Shown here in pieces: positions 56,669 to 64,000 of a stretch of 64,000 nt of DNA. The stretch comes from Methylococcales bacterium. GTDB taxonomy: Bacteria > Pseudomonadota > Gammaproteobacteria > Methylococcales > Methylomonadaceae. The stretch covers positions 1 to 64,000 of the forward strand of contig JAGLDH010000001.1 of assembly GCA_023145835.1 (NCBI GenBank), read 5' to 3'. The position numbers and the translations under genes are program-made. How positions within the stretch are numbered: the stretch's first letter is position 1; every line of letters begins with the position of its first letter. The notes beneath the pieces were generated by a model. It was given only the letters and a program-made list of their open reading frames with translations. It did not search any database and was not told where the DNA came from.

Positions 56669-58107
56669 TGAATATGCCTGATATAAAAATTTCAACTCAA
56701 GGACTAGGAAATGTAGATAAAATTCATTTTGTCGGTATCGGTGGCACAGGAATGAGTGGTATTGCTGAGGTATTATCAAACTTAGGTTACACAGTGTCAG
56801 GTTCAGACATTAAACAAAGTGCTGTAACAAAAAGATTAGAAAGCCAAGGCGTAACAGTACACATTGGACATTCGAAAGAAAATATTAAAAATGTTGATGT
56901 TGTCGTTGCATCAACAGCAATAAATAAAAGCAACGAAGAAGTAGAAGCTTCCTATGAAAATAGAATTCCTGTCATTCCTCGGGCTGAAATGCTAGCTGAG
57001 TTAATGCGTTTTAGGTTTGGTATTGCCATAGCAGGTACTCATGGAAAAACAACAACAACAAGTTTAACTGCAAGCATTCTGGCAGAGGGTGGATTTGATC
57101 CAACGTTTGTCATTGGAGGTCGTTTAAATAGTGCCGGAACGAATGCAAAACTGGGCTTAGGTAAATATTTTGTTGCTGAGGCAGATGAAAGTGATGCTTC
57201 TTTTTTGCACTTACAACCAATGATTTCAGTGGTAACCAATATTGACCAAGATCACATGGAAACCTATGGGGGCAGCTATCAACGTCTAAAAGAAACCTTT
57301 TTAGAATTTTTACATCACCTACCTTTTTATGGTTTAGCGGTCATGTGTATTGATGATACGGGAGTTCAAGATATCTTAACTGAGATAGCCAAACCTATAA
57401 AAACATATGGTGTACACAAAGATGCAGATATTCGAGCCACTGCTATCAATCAACAAGGCATGCAAACCAGTTTCACAGTCATTCGAAATGGTGGTCATCA
57501 ACCATTAAACGTTATGTTAAATATGCCGGGGTGGCACAACATGCTAAATGCCTTGGCATCAATCGCTATCGCCACTCATTTAAATGTAAATGATCAAGCA
57601 ATTATAAAAAGCCTCGAAACTTTTGAGGGCATAGGTCGACGTTTTCAGTTAAATGGTGATATTAAATTTAACAACGGCCTTATTTCTTTTGTAGATGATT
57701 ATGGTCATCACCCAAGAGAAGTTGCTGCGACGCTAGAAGCATTAGGTCAAGCCTGGCCAAACAGAAGAAAGGTTATTGTCTTTCAACCCCACCGATACAC
57801 AAGAACAAGAGATCTATTTGAAGATTTTGTCGACGTCCTTTCTACAGCAGATATATTGGTTTTATTAGATATTTATACCGCTGGAGAACCTGAAATTATT
57901 GGTGCTGATGGACAAGCATTATCTAGAGCCATTCGAACAAGAGGCCAAGTTGACCCCGTATTTGTCAAAGACCATAATGATCTTGCAACTATTTTATCTG
58001 GCATTGTGCAAGAAGATGATGTGATCATAACGATGGGGGCAGGTAATGTAGGTCAAATTGCAACGGAATTACCAGAAAAACTAGCACAAGAGCTTGAACT
58101 AAAATGA
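56668..58107 (+). CDS. murC: MurC, UDP-MurNAc:L-alanine ligase
   Basis: Adds the first stem-peptide residue. I start at ATG 56668 (TAATG with murG, GGAGG upstream), giving 479 residues; the frame is open from 56647. Motifs are [18 protein letters not shown] (about 16-33), P-loop [15 protein letters not shown] (about 122-136), [12 protein letters not shown] and [15 protein letters not shown] (about 342-356). It is the de novo counterpart of Mpl at 19.4-20.8 kb. Confidence 0.98.
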   Translation: MNMPDIKISTQGLGNVDKIHFVGIGGTGMSGIAEVLSNLGYTVSGSDIKQSAVTKRLESQGVTVHIGHSKENIKNVDVVVASTAINKSNEEVEASYENRIPVIPRAEMLAELMRFRFGIAIAGTHGKTTTTSLTASILAEGGFDPTFVIGGRLNSAGTNAKLGLGKYFVAEADESDASFLHLQPMISVVTNIDQDHMETYGGSYQRLKETFLEFLHHLPFYGLAVMCIDDTGVQDILTEIAKPIKTYGVHKDADIRATAINQQGMQTSFTVIRNGGHQPLNVMLNMPGWHNMLNALASIAIATHLNVNDQAIIKSLETFEGIGRRFQLNGDIKFNNGLISFVDDYGHHPREVAATLEALGQAWPNRRKVIVFQPHRYTRTRDLFEDFVDVLSTADILVLLDIYTAGEPEIIGADGQALSRAIRTRGQVDPVFVKDHNDLATILSGIVQEDDVIITMGAGNVGQIATELPEKLAQELELK

Positions 58108-58976
58108 GTGGTTCTTTATTAAAAAATGAGCCTTTGGCAAAATATACAAGCTGGCGCGTAGGCGGACCGGCGGACCAAATGTATTTGCCAGAAAATAAAC
58201 AAGACTTAATTGACTTTTTAGCAACATTGCCTAAACATGAAAATATTTTCTGGCTAGGTTTAGGAAGTAACTTATTAGTACGTGATGGTGGAGTCAAAGG
58301 AACTGTTATTAACACAAGAGGACGACTTAAAGTAATGCAGTTAATTGATTCGACAAAGGTATATGTAGAAGCCGGCGTAGCATGCCCTCATGTTGCTCGA
58401 TTTTGTACTGATCTTGGTCTATCAGGAGCAGAGTTTTTGGCAGGAATTCCGGGAACAATAGGTGGTGCATTAAAAATGAATGCGGGGGCTTTTGGTGGTG
58501 AAACATGGAATATAGTTGACCGTTTAGAAATGGTCAATTCTAATGGGCATGTCACCAACCGCGGAACAGATCAATTTGAAGTAGCTTACCGAACAGTAAA
58601 AGGAATAAAAAATGAGTGGTTTTTATCGGTCATATTAACCCTTAAAAAAGGTGAAACTCAAATTAGCCAACAAAAAATTAAAACATTATTAGAGCAAAGA
58701 TCATTAACACAACCAACTAATAAACCAACTTGTGGGTCAGTATTTAAAAATCCTCCTGGGGATTATGCAGCTAGATTAATCGAATCATGTAACCTAAAAG
58801 GTTATGCCTTAGGTGGTGCTTGTGTTTCTAAAAAACATGCCAACTTTATTGAGAATACTGGACAAGCAACAGCCGCTGATATTGAAAAACTAATTGAACA
58901 TATTCAACAACAAGTTAAGCAACTACATGATATTAATTTGCATACAGAAGTTTGTAGAGTTGGAGAATCATTATGA
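58104..58976 (+). CDS. murB: MurB, UDP-N-acetylenolpyruvoylglucosamine reductase (type II length)
   Basis: FAD enzyme that reduces UDP-GlcNAc-enolpyruvate to UDP-MurNAc. At 290 residues it belongs to the shorter type II class rather than the 342-residue E. coli type I. FAD-binding features are [17 protein letters not shown] (about residues 13-29), [16 protein letters not shown] and [20 protein letters not shown]. The catalytic Ser is in [15 protein letters not shown] and the late Glu in NLHTEV. It lies between murC and ddlB with ATGA overlaps on both sides. Confidence 0.96.
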   Translation: MSGSLLKNEPLAKYTSWRVGGPADQMYLPENKQDLIDFLATLPKHENIFWLGLGSNLLVRDGGVKGTVINTRGRLKVMQLIDSTKVYVEAGVACPHVARFCTDLGLSGAEFLAGIPGTIGGALKMNAGAFGGETWNIVDRLEMVNSNGHVTNRGTDQFEVAYRTVKGIKNEWFLSVILTLKKGETQISQQKIKTLLEQRSLTQPTNKPTCGSVFKNPPGDYAARLIESCNLKGYALGGACVSKKHANFIENTGQATAADIEKLIEHIQQQVKQLHDINLHTEVCRVGESL

Positions 58977-59908
58977 ACCCATTAACCATTAAACAAGCCA
59001 ATCTATTTGGTACTGTTGCCGTTTTAATGGGAGGTGCATCTGCAGAAAGAGAGATATCATTATTAAGTGGGAATGCAGTATTTGAAGCACTAAAAAGACT
59101 TAATATTGATGCAGTTAACATTGAAGTAAGTGAAAACCCCATTCCTGCTTTAGTAGGACAAAAGATTGATAGAGTCTTTAATATCATTCATGGTCGAGGT
59201 GGGGAAGATGGCATTTTACAAAGTGTATTAGAACTAATGAAAATCCCTTACACTGGGTCAGGTATAATGGCTTCAGCACTTACTATGGACAAATTACGCA
59301 CAAAACTTTGCTGGCAAGGATATGGCTTGTCCACACCAAAATGGTTTGTTTTAAAAAATGAAGGCGACATAGAAACATGTATTAAAGAATTAGACTTTCC
59401 AGTTATCGTTAAACCTTCTAAAGAAGGCTCAAGTATTGGAATGAGTAAGGCCAATAATAAAGATGAATTAAAACGCGCTCTAGTTGTCGCATTGAAATAT
59501 CAGTGTGATGTTTTTGCAGAAGCATGGGTTAAAGGAGAAGAATATACTGTTGCAGTCATTAATGGAGAGGCATTACCTGTTGTCCGCTTTGAAACACCGA
59601 ATGAATTTTATGACTTTGAAGCTAAATATAATTCAAACTCTACAAAATACCATAGCCCCTGTGGATTATCCGAACAACAAGAAAATGAATTAAAAGTATT
59701 AGCTTTAAAGGCATGTAACGTTGTAGGAGTAGAAGGCTGGGGACGAGTTGATTTATTTATTGATGAATCAAATATTGCACAACTAATAGAAGTAAATACA
59801 GTACCTGGTATGACAGACCATAGCTTAGTTCCTATGGCAGCAAAAGCAAATGGAATAGAATTTGATGAGCTGGTCTGGCGTATTCTAGAAAGCAGCATAA
59901 ATGAATAA
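58973..59908 (+). CDS. ddlB: DdlB, D-alanine:D-alanine ligase
   Basis: ATP-grasp enzyme making the D-Ala-D-Ala dipeptide used by MurF. It is 311 residues: VLMGGASAEREISLLSGNAV (about 18-37), HGRGGEDGILQSVLELMKIPYTGSG, PVIVKPSKEGSSIGMSK and the metal-binding LIEVNTVPGMTDHSLVP (about 276-292). The family Tyr/Lys loop that selects D-Ala over D-Lac cannot be judged with certainty by eye. It overlaps ftsQ by eight bases. Confidence 0.97.
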   Translation: MNPLTIKQANLFGTVAVLMGGASAEREISLLSGNAVFEALKRLNIDAVNIEVSENPIPALVGQKIDRVFNIIHGRGGEDGILQSVLELMKIPYTGSGIMASALTMDKLRTKLCWQGYGLSTPKWFVLKNEGDIETCIKELDFPVIVKPSKEGSSIGMSKANNKDELKRALVVALKYQCDVFAEAWVKGEEYTVAVINGEALPVVRFETPNEFYDFEAKYNSNSTKYHSPCGLSEQQENELKVLALKACNVVGVEGWGRVDLFIDESNIAQLIEVNTVPGMTDHSLVPMAAKANGIEFDELVWRILESSINE

Positions 59909-60653
59909 ACCATTGATTCGATTTTTACTAGGAATCACTATTTTATTCATAATTTGCAGCCTAGGATGGAAGGAAGTAAAAAAACAAGGTATGAATTGGC
60001 TTCCTATTAAATATGTAAGAGTTGAAGGTACATTTCAACATATAGCAAAAATTAAAATTAAACAAGTACTAAAAGGTCAGATGAATAATGGGTTATACAA
60101 TGCAAACCTTCAAAATATCCAACAATCTGTTGTACAGTTACCCTGGGTAAAAAATGTAAAGATTAAAAGAGTATGGCCCGATACAATTAATATAAGAATT
60201 AATGAACAAGCACCGATTGCTAGGTGGAGTTCAACAGACTTAATTAATAAAGATGGTGATCTATTTAGACCCACTGATATTAATAGATTTGACCATTTAC
60301 CAATGATAAGTGGTCACACTGGAAATAAAAAAAAACTGTTACAAATAATGGATGATTTAATAATTGTTTTAAAAGGTAAAAAAATGAAACTGACAGAGTT
60401 TCGTGTAAGCGATAGGAGAGCGTGGTATTTAACATTACAACGTGGAATAGAATTAAAACTAGGCAGAAACGAGCCTTTTAAAAAGCTTCAACTGTTTTTA
60501 AAAACATTACCATTATTAGGCGAAGAACAAATAAAAAAAATTACAGTCGTTGATTTGAGATATCCCAATGGATATGCTGTGACATGGAAACCAGCAGAGG
60601 AACAAATTAACTGGAAATTAATAGCAGATAAGAATAAAGACATAGCGTATTAA
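59901..60653 (+). CDS. ftsQ: FtsQ, bitopic divisome protein
   Basis: Scaffold of the FtsQLB complex. It is 250 residues with a short cytoplasmic start, one transmembrane helix (about 7-23, FLLGITILFIICSLGW), a POTRA domain (YVRVEGTFQHIAKIKIKQVLKG, about 38-110) and the beta domain with INIRINEQAPIARWSSTDLINKDGDLF. It ends with the conserved VVDLRYPNGYAVTWK segment. It lies two bases before ftsA. Confidence 0.95.
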   Translation: MNKPLIRFLLGITILFIICSLGWKEVKKQGMNWLPIKYVRVEGTFQHIAKIKIKQVLKGQMNNGLYNANLQNIQQSVVQLPWVKNVKIKRVWPDTINIRINEQAPIARWSSTDLINKDGDLFRPTDINRFDHLPMISGHTGNKKKLLQIMDDLIIVLKGKKMKLTEFRVSDRRAWYLTLQRGIELKLGRNEPFKKLQLFLKTLPLLGEEQIKKITVVDLRYPNGYAVTWKPAEEQINWKLIADKNKDIAY

Positions 60654-60655
60654 GC

Positions 60656-61882
60656 ATGGCAAAAAAAACAGATCGAAATATCATTGTAGGACTGGATATT
60701 GGCACTTCAAAAGTTGCAGCAATAGTAGCTGAGCATACAGGTAACAATGAAATTGAAATTATAGGTATTGGAGTTGCTCCATCAAAAGGCTTAAAAAAAG
60801 GTGTTGTCGTTAACCTTGAATCAACAGCTCACTCTATTCAAAGAGCCGTTGAAGAAGCTGAGTTGATGGCTGGTTGCGAAATAAAGTCAGTTTTTGCAGG
60901 TATTGCAGGAAGCCATATTAAAAGCCTCAATTCCCACGGAATTGTCGCTATTAAAGAAAAAGAAGTTACTCAGTATGATATAGATAGAGTGATTGATTCG
61001 GCTAGAGCTGTTGCGATTCCAGCAGACCAGAAAATTCTTCATATTCTACCTCAAGAATTTGTTATTGATCAACAAGAAGGTATTAAAGAACCTATTGGGA
61101 TGTCAGGTATTCGGTTAGAAGCAAAAGTACATATGGTAACAGGCAGTGTGAGTGCTGCTCAAAATATTATTAAATGTATTAGACGCTGTGGTTTGGAAGT
61201 TGAAGACATTGTGCTTGAACAATTAGCATCATGTACATCCGTATTAACAGAGGATGAGAAAGAGCTTGGTGTTTGTTTAGTCGATATTGGGGGTGGAACA
61301 ACTGATATCGCTATTTTTTCTGATGGTGCCATTAAACATACAGCAGTCATTCCAATAGCGGGTGACCAAGTAACGAATGATATAGCTGTCGCGTTAAGAA
61401 CACCGACAAAAAGTGCGGAAGAAATAAAGTGCAGATATGCATGCGCTTTAACTCAACTAACTGATGTAGAACAAGTATTAACAGTACCTAGTATAGGTGA
61501 TAGAGAACCAAGAAAAATATCTTCTCAAAATTTGGCTGAAATTATAGAGCCAAGATATGAAGAACTCATGCTTTTAGTACAAGCAGAACTAAGACGCAGC
61601 GGATACGAAGACTTAATAGCTGCAGGAATGGTATTAACCGGAGGAAGTTCAAAAGTAAAAGGATTGCCTGATCTTGCTGAAGAAATTTTCCATATGCCTG
61701 TTCGCCTGGGATTTCCTCAACATGTATCAGGATTAACAGATGTTGTACAAAACCCAGTGTATTCGACTGGGGTTGGATTGTTATTATTTGGAAAAGATCA
61801 TCAAGGGCGAACATCAAGATTTAATACAGATGGACACAGTATATTTGCAACAATAAAAAATTGGTTTCAAGGTAATTTTTAA
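60656..61882 (+). CDS. ftsA: FtsA, actin-like membrane tether of FtsZ
   Basis: ATP-binding actin homologue that anchors the Z ring. It is 408 residues. Actin-fold motifs are VGLDIGTSKVAAIVAE (about residues 12-27), CLVDIGGGTTDIAIFSDG (about 206-223) and GMVLTGGSSKVKGL. The C-terminal amphipathic membrane-binding helix is visible as FATIKNWFQGNF. It is followed by 40 AT-rich bases and ftsZ. Confidence 0.98.
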   Translation: MAKKTDRNIIVGLDIGTSKVAAIVAEHTGNNEIEIIGIGVAPSKGLKKGVVVNLESTAHSIQRAVEEAELMAGCEIKSVFAGIAGSHIKSLNSHGIVAIKEKEVTQYDIDRVIDSARAVAIPADQKILHILPQEFVIDQQEGIKEPIGMSGIRLEAKVHMVTGSVSAAQNIIKCIRRCGLEVEDIVLEQLASCTSVLTEDEKELGVCLVDIGGGTTDIAIFSDGAIKHTAVIPIAGDQVTNDIAVALRTPTKSAEEIKCRYACALTQLTDVEQVLTVPSIGDREPRKISSQNLAEIIEPRYEELMLLVQAELRRSGYEDLIAAGMVLTGGSSKVKGLPDLAEEIFHMPVRLGFPQHVSGLTDVVQNPVYSTGVGLLLFGKDHQGRTSRFNTDGHSIFATIKNWFQGNF

Positions 61883-61922
61883 ATTTAATTAATTAATTTA
61901 GATAGTGAACGAGGAAAATAAA

Positions 61923-63077
61923 ATGACATATGAATTATTAGAAATGAGTAGCGAAGATGCCATTATAAAAGTTATTGGTATTGGCGGTGGCGGTGGTAAT
62001 GCGGTTAATCATATGATGGAAAACATTATTGATGGCGTACAATTTTTGTGTGCAAATACTGATGCCCAAGCATTACGCAGATTAGAAGTTGATACAAAAA
62101 TTCAATTAGGTGTAGAACTAACAAAAGGTCTTGGTGCAGGAACTAGACCAGAAATAGGTAAACAAGCCGCGGAAGAAAATAGATCACATATCAAAGAAGT
62201 ATTAGAAGGTGCTGACATGGTTTTCTTAACTGCTGGCATGGGAGGTGGTACAGGAACAGGTGCAATATCAGTGATTGCATCAATTGCTAAAGAGCTTGGT
62301 ATTCTTACTGTAGCAGTTGTGACAAAACCATTTGATTTTGAAGGAAAAAAGAAAAAAGCTGTTGCTGACGCAGGGATTAGAGAGCTGGAAAAACATGTTG
62401 ATTCATTAATCACTATTCCAAATCAAAAATTACTCCCTGTCTTAGGTAATAACTTATCTCTTCTTAATGCATTTAAAGTAGCCAATGACGTGTTATTAGA
62501 TGCTGTTCAAGGTATAACAGAATTAATCACACACCCAGGTTTAATTAATGTTGACTTTGCAGATGTTAAAACCGTTATGTCCAACATGGGGCCAGCGATT
62601 ATGGGTTCTGGCACAGCAACGGGTGATAATAGAGCGAGAGAAGCAGCAGAAAAAGCCATTGCTTGCCCATTATTAGAAGATGTTAACTTACAAGGTGCAA
62701 ATGGTATTTTAGTTAATATCACGGCATCTGACATTAACTTAACTGAATTTGATGAAATTGGTAGCATTATGCATGCTTTTGCATCAGATGAAGCTGACAT
62801 GAAAATTGGTACTGCAATTAATCCAGAAATGGGCGATGAAATTAAAGTCACTGTTGTTGCCACAGGCATGGGAGATACCGCTCATCTAACTTCACCTATA
62901 AAATTGGTACAAAAAGCAGCAACAGGTGATGTCAATTATGATGTTTTAGATAAACCCACTGTTATTCGTCATAATAAACAAGAAACAAGAGAAACACGTT
63001 TTGGAGCACAACCTAAGAATGATACAGAACTAGATTATCTTGATGTTCCTGCATTTTTAAGACGCCAAGCAGATTAA
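61923..63077 (+). CDS. ftsZ: FtsZ, tubulin-like division GTPase
   Basis: Polymerises into the Z ring. I start at ATG 61923, preceded by GAGGAAA at proper spacing; a GTG at 61905 opens the frame but encodes the Shine-Dalgarno. That gives 384 residues, one more than E. coli. The tubulin signature GGGTGTG lies near residue 105, with IKVIGIGGGGGNAVNHM at the start and the NxxDFAD T7 loop in NVDFADVKTVM. The C-terminal partner-binding tail LDYLDVPAFLRRQAD binds FtsA and ZipA. Confidence 0.98.
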   Translation: MTYELLEMSSEDAIIKVIGIGGGGGNAVNHMMENIIDGVQFLCANTDAQALRRLEVDTKIQLGVELTKGLGAGTRPEIGKQAAEENRSHIKEVLEGADMVFLTAGMGGGTGTGAISVIASIAKELGILTVAVVTKPFDFEGKKKKAVADAGIRELEKHVDSLITIPNQKLLPVLGNNLSLLNAFKVANDVLLDAVQGITELITHPGLINVDFADVKTVMSNMGPAIMGSGTATGDNRAREAAEKAIACPLLEDVNLQGANGILVNITASDINLTEFDEIGSIMHAFASDEADMKIGTAINPEMGDEIKVTVVATGMGDTAHLTSPIKLVQKAATGDVNYDVLDKPTVIRHNKQETRETRFGAQPKNDTELDYLDVPAFLRRQAD

Positions 63078-63083
63078 GGCTAT

Positions 63084-63136
63084 GTTACTCAGTAACTGTA
63101 TGAAATAAATTTCTATTCGTACATGTTACTGAGTAA
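63084..63136 (+). terminator. paired palindromes between ftsZ and lpxC
   Basis: GTTACTCAGTAAC (63084-63096) and GTTACTGAGTAA (63125-63136) are each palindromic and are inverted copies of one another (12 of 13). They can form one long stem with a 28-base loop or two small hairpins. There is no T-tract, so this may be a partial terminator, an RNA-processing site or an operator in front of lpxC. Confidence 0.4.
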
Positions 63137-63214
63137 AACCATATTTCCAATCATCAAGTGTATCTATGATAAAATACTGGGTTAGTTCCCCCTTATTAAT
63201 GTTGACAATACTTT

Positions 63215-64000
63215 ATGATTAAGCAAAGAACCCTAAAAAATACGATTAGAGCAACAGGTATAGGGTTGCACAGTGGCGATAAAGTTTATCTAACTTTACA
63301 CCCAGCTGAAATTAATTCTGGAATATCTTTCCGACGCGTTGATATTGATGAACCAGTAACAATCAAAGCTACGCCCGAAAATGTTGGAGAAACAATGCTT
63401 TCTACAACATTGGCTAAAGGTAAAATAAAAGTTGCAACCATTGAACATTTATTATCTGCATTAGCCGGCCTAGGAATAGACAATGCATTAATTGATGTAA
63501 GTGCTGCTGAAGTTCCCATCATGGATGGTAGTGCAGGACCATTCATATTTTTACTCCAATCTGCAGGTGTAGTTGAACAAGATGCACCAAAACACTATAT
63601 TCGCATAAAAAGAGCAATACGAGTTGAAGAAGCTGATAAATGGGCCGCCTTTGAACCTTTCGATGGATTTAAAGTTACTTTTACTATCGATTTTGACCAT
63701 CCTGCATTCCCTGATCATTTAAAAACATCAGTCATGGACTTTTCATCGACCACTTTTGTTAAAGAAGTCAGTAGAGCAAGAACCTTTGGCTTCATGAAAG
63801 ATATTGAATTTTTAAGAGAAAACAATTTAGCACTAGGTGGTAGTCTCGATAATGCTATTGTTGTTGATGATGATAAAGTCCTAAACGAAGATGGTTTACG
63901 TTATGCAGATGAATTTGTAAAACATAAAATATTAGATGCAATAGGCGATTTATACTTACTAGGACATAGTCTAATTGGTGAGTTTAAAGGTTTTAAATCA
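63215..64000 (+). CDS. lpxC: LpxC, UDP-3-O-acyl-GlcNAc deacetylase, 3' end cut by window edge
   Basis: Zinc deacetylase for the first committed step of lipid A synthesis. The visible 262 codons begin [24 protein letters not shown]. They include the zinc-ligand H78 in [28 protein letters not shown] (about residues 97-108) and [13 protein letters not shown] (about 187-199), and stop within [26 protein letters not shown], which holds further zinc ligands. The usual length is about 305, so roughly 40 codons lie beyond the edge. It is the canonical last gene of the dcw cluster. Confidence 0.97.
   Translation, partial: MIKQRTLKNTIRATGIGLHSGDKVYLTLHPAEINSGISFRRVDIDEPVTIKATPENVGETMLSTTLAKGKIKVATIEHLLSALAGLGIDNALIDVSAAEVPIMDGSAGPFIFLLQSAGVVEQDAPKHYIRIKRAIRVEEADKWAAFEPFDGFKVTFTIDFDHPAFPDHLKTSVMDFSSTTFVKEVSRARTFGFMKDIEFLRENNLALGGSLDNAIVVDDDKVLNEDGLRYADEFVKHKILDAIGDLYLLGHSLIGEFKGFKS

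Overview
This 64 kb window is AT-rich chromosomal DNA from a gammaproteobacterium. Three things point that way: a complete mraZ-to-lpxC division and wall (dcw) cluster in gammaproteobacterial order, mpl, and apaG-apaH. A full pqqABCDE operon, DsbD-type thiol chemistry and several exported proteins suggest a low-GC methylotroph or methanotroph (Methylococcales-like). That assignment is an inference, because no methane or methanol dehydrogenase gene lies in the window. I see no prophage, insertion sequence, CRISPR array, tRNA or rRNA.

Layout. 1-3.2 kb: groES-groEL on the minus strand (groEL runs off the left edge), a MoeB/ThiF-type E1 enzyme, and a small membrane protein gene across a nested palindromic terminator. 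3.3-9.7 kb: the pqq operon with a clear sigma-70 promoter and an intrinsic terminator straight after pqqA, then a DsbD with two tandem N-terminal domains and a TlpA/ResA-like thioredoxin. 9.9-19.3 kb: a secreted seven-repeat FG-GAP propeller protein, an orphan ferritin-like diiron protein, ClpB, and an ExeA-like ATPase with TPRs. 19.4-28.4 kb: mpl plus a periplasmic ankyrin protein, apaG-apaH, a DUF255/YyaL-type protein fused to a DsbD-alpha-like domain, a discoidin-domain protein, and an operon of Tim44-like protein, methyltransferase and ribA. 28.5-36.1 kb: a heavy-metal RND efflux operon (small exported protein, CzcC-, CusB- and CusA-like proteins, DUF3240) followed by a HupE/UreJ-like membrane protein with an EF-hand-like loop.

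36.1-45.0 kb: a tightly coupled six-gene minus-strand operon for a synthase-dependent exopolysaccharide. It encodes a pseudo-NTPase/receiver-like regulator, a TPR plus beta-barrel porin, a processive GT2 synthase, a 60-residue membrane protein, a membrane-anchored deacetylase with a large extra N-terminal domain, and a glycoside-hydrolase-like lipoprotein. It resembles Pga in logic, but the deacetylase and hydrolase are on separate chains, PgaD is not recognisable, and a cytosolic regulator reminiscent of BcsE comes first. This is the best candidate here for an undescribed system. 45.7-64 kb: the dcw cluster mraZ-rsmH-ftsL-ftsI-murE-murF-mraY-murD-ftsW-murG-murC-murB-ddlB-ftsQ-ftsA-ftsZ-lpxC (lpxC runs off the right edge), with a sigma-70 promoter and 10-bp-spaced MraZ boxes in front of it.

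How the genes fit together. The pqq genes make a cofactor for periplasmic dehydrogenases, and DsbD, the TlpA-like protein and the DUF255 fusion would supply periplasmic thiol-disulfide chemistry. The dcw genes overlap by 1 to 44 bases almost throughout, implying translational coupling. Mpl recycles wall peptides into the same pathway.
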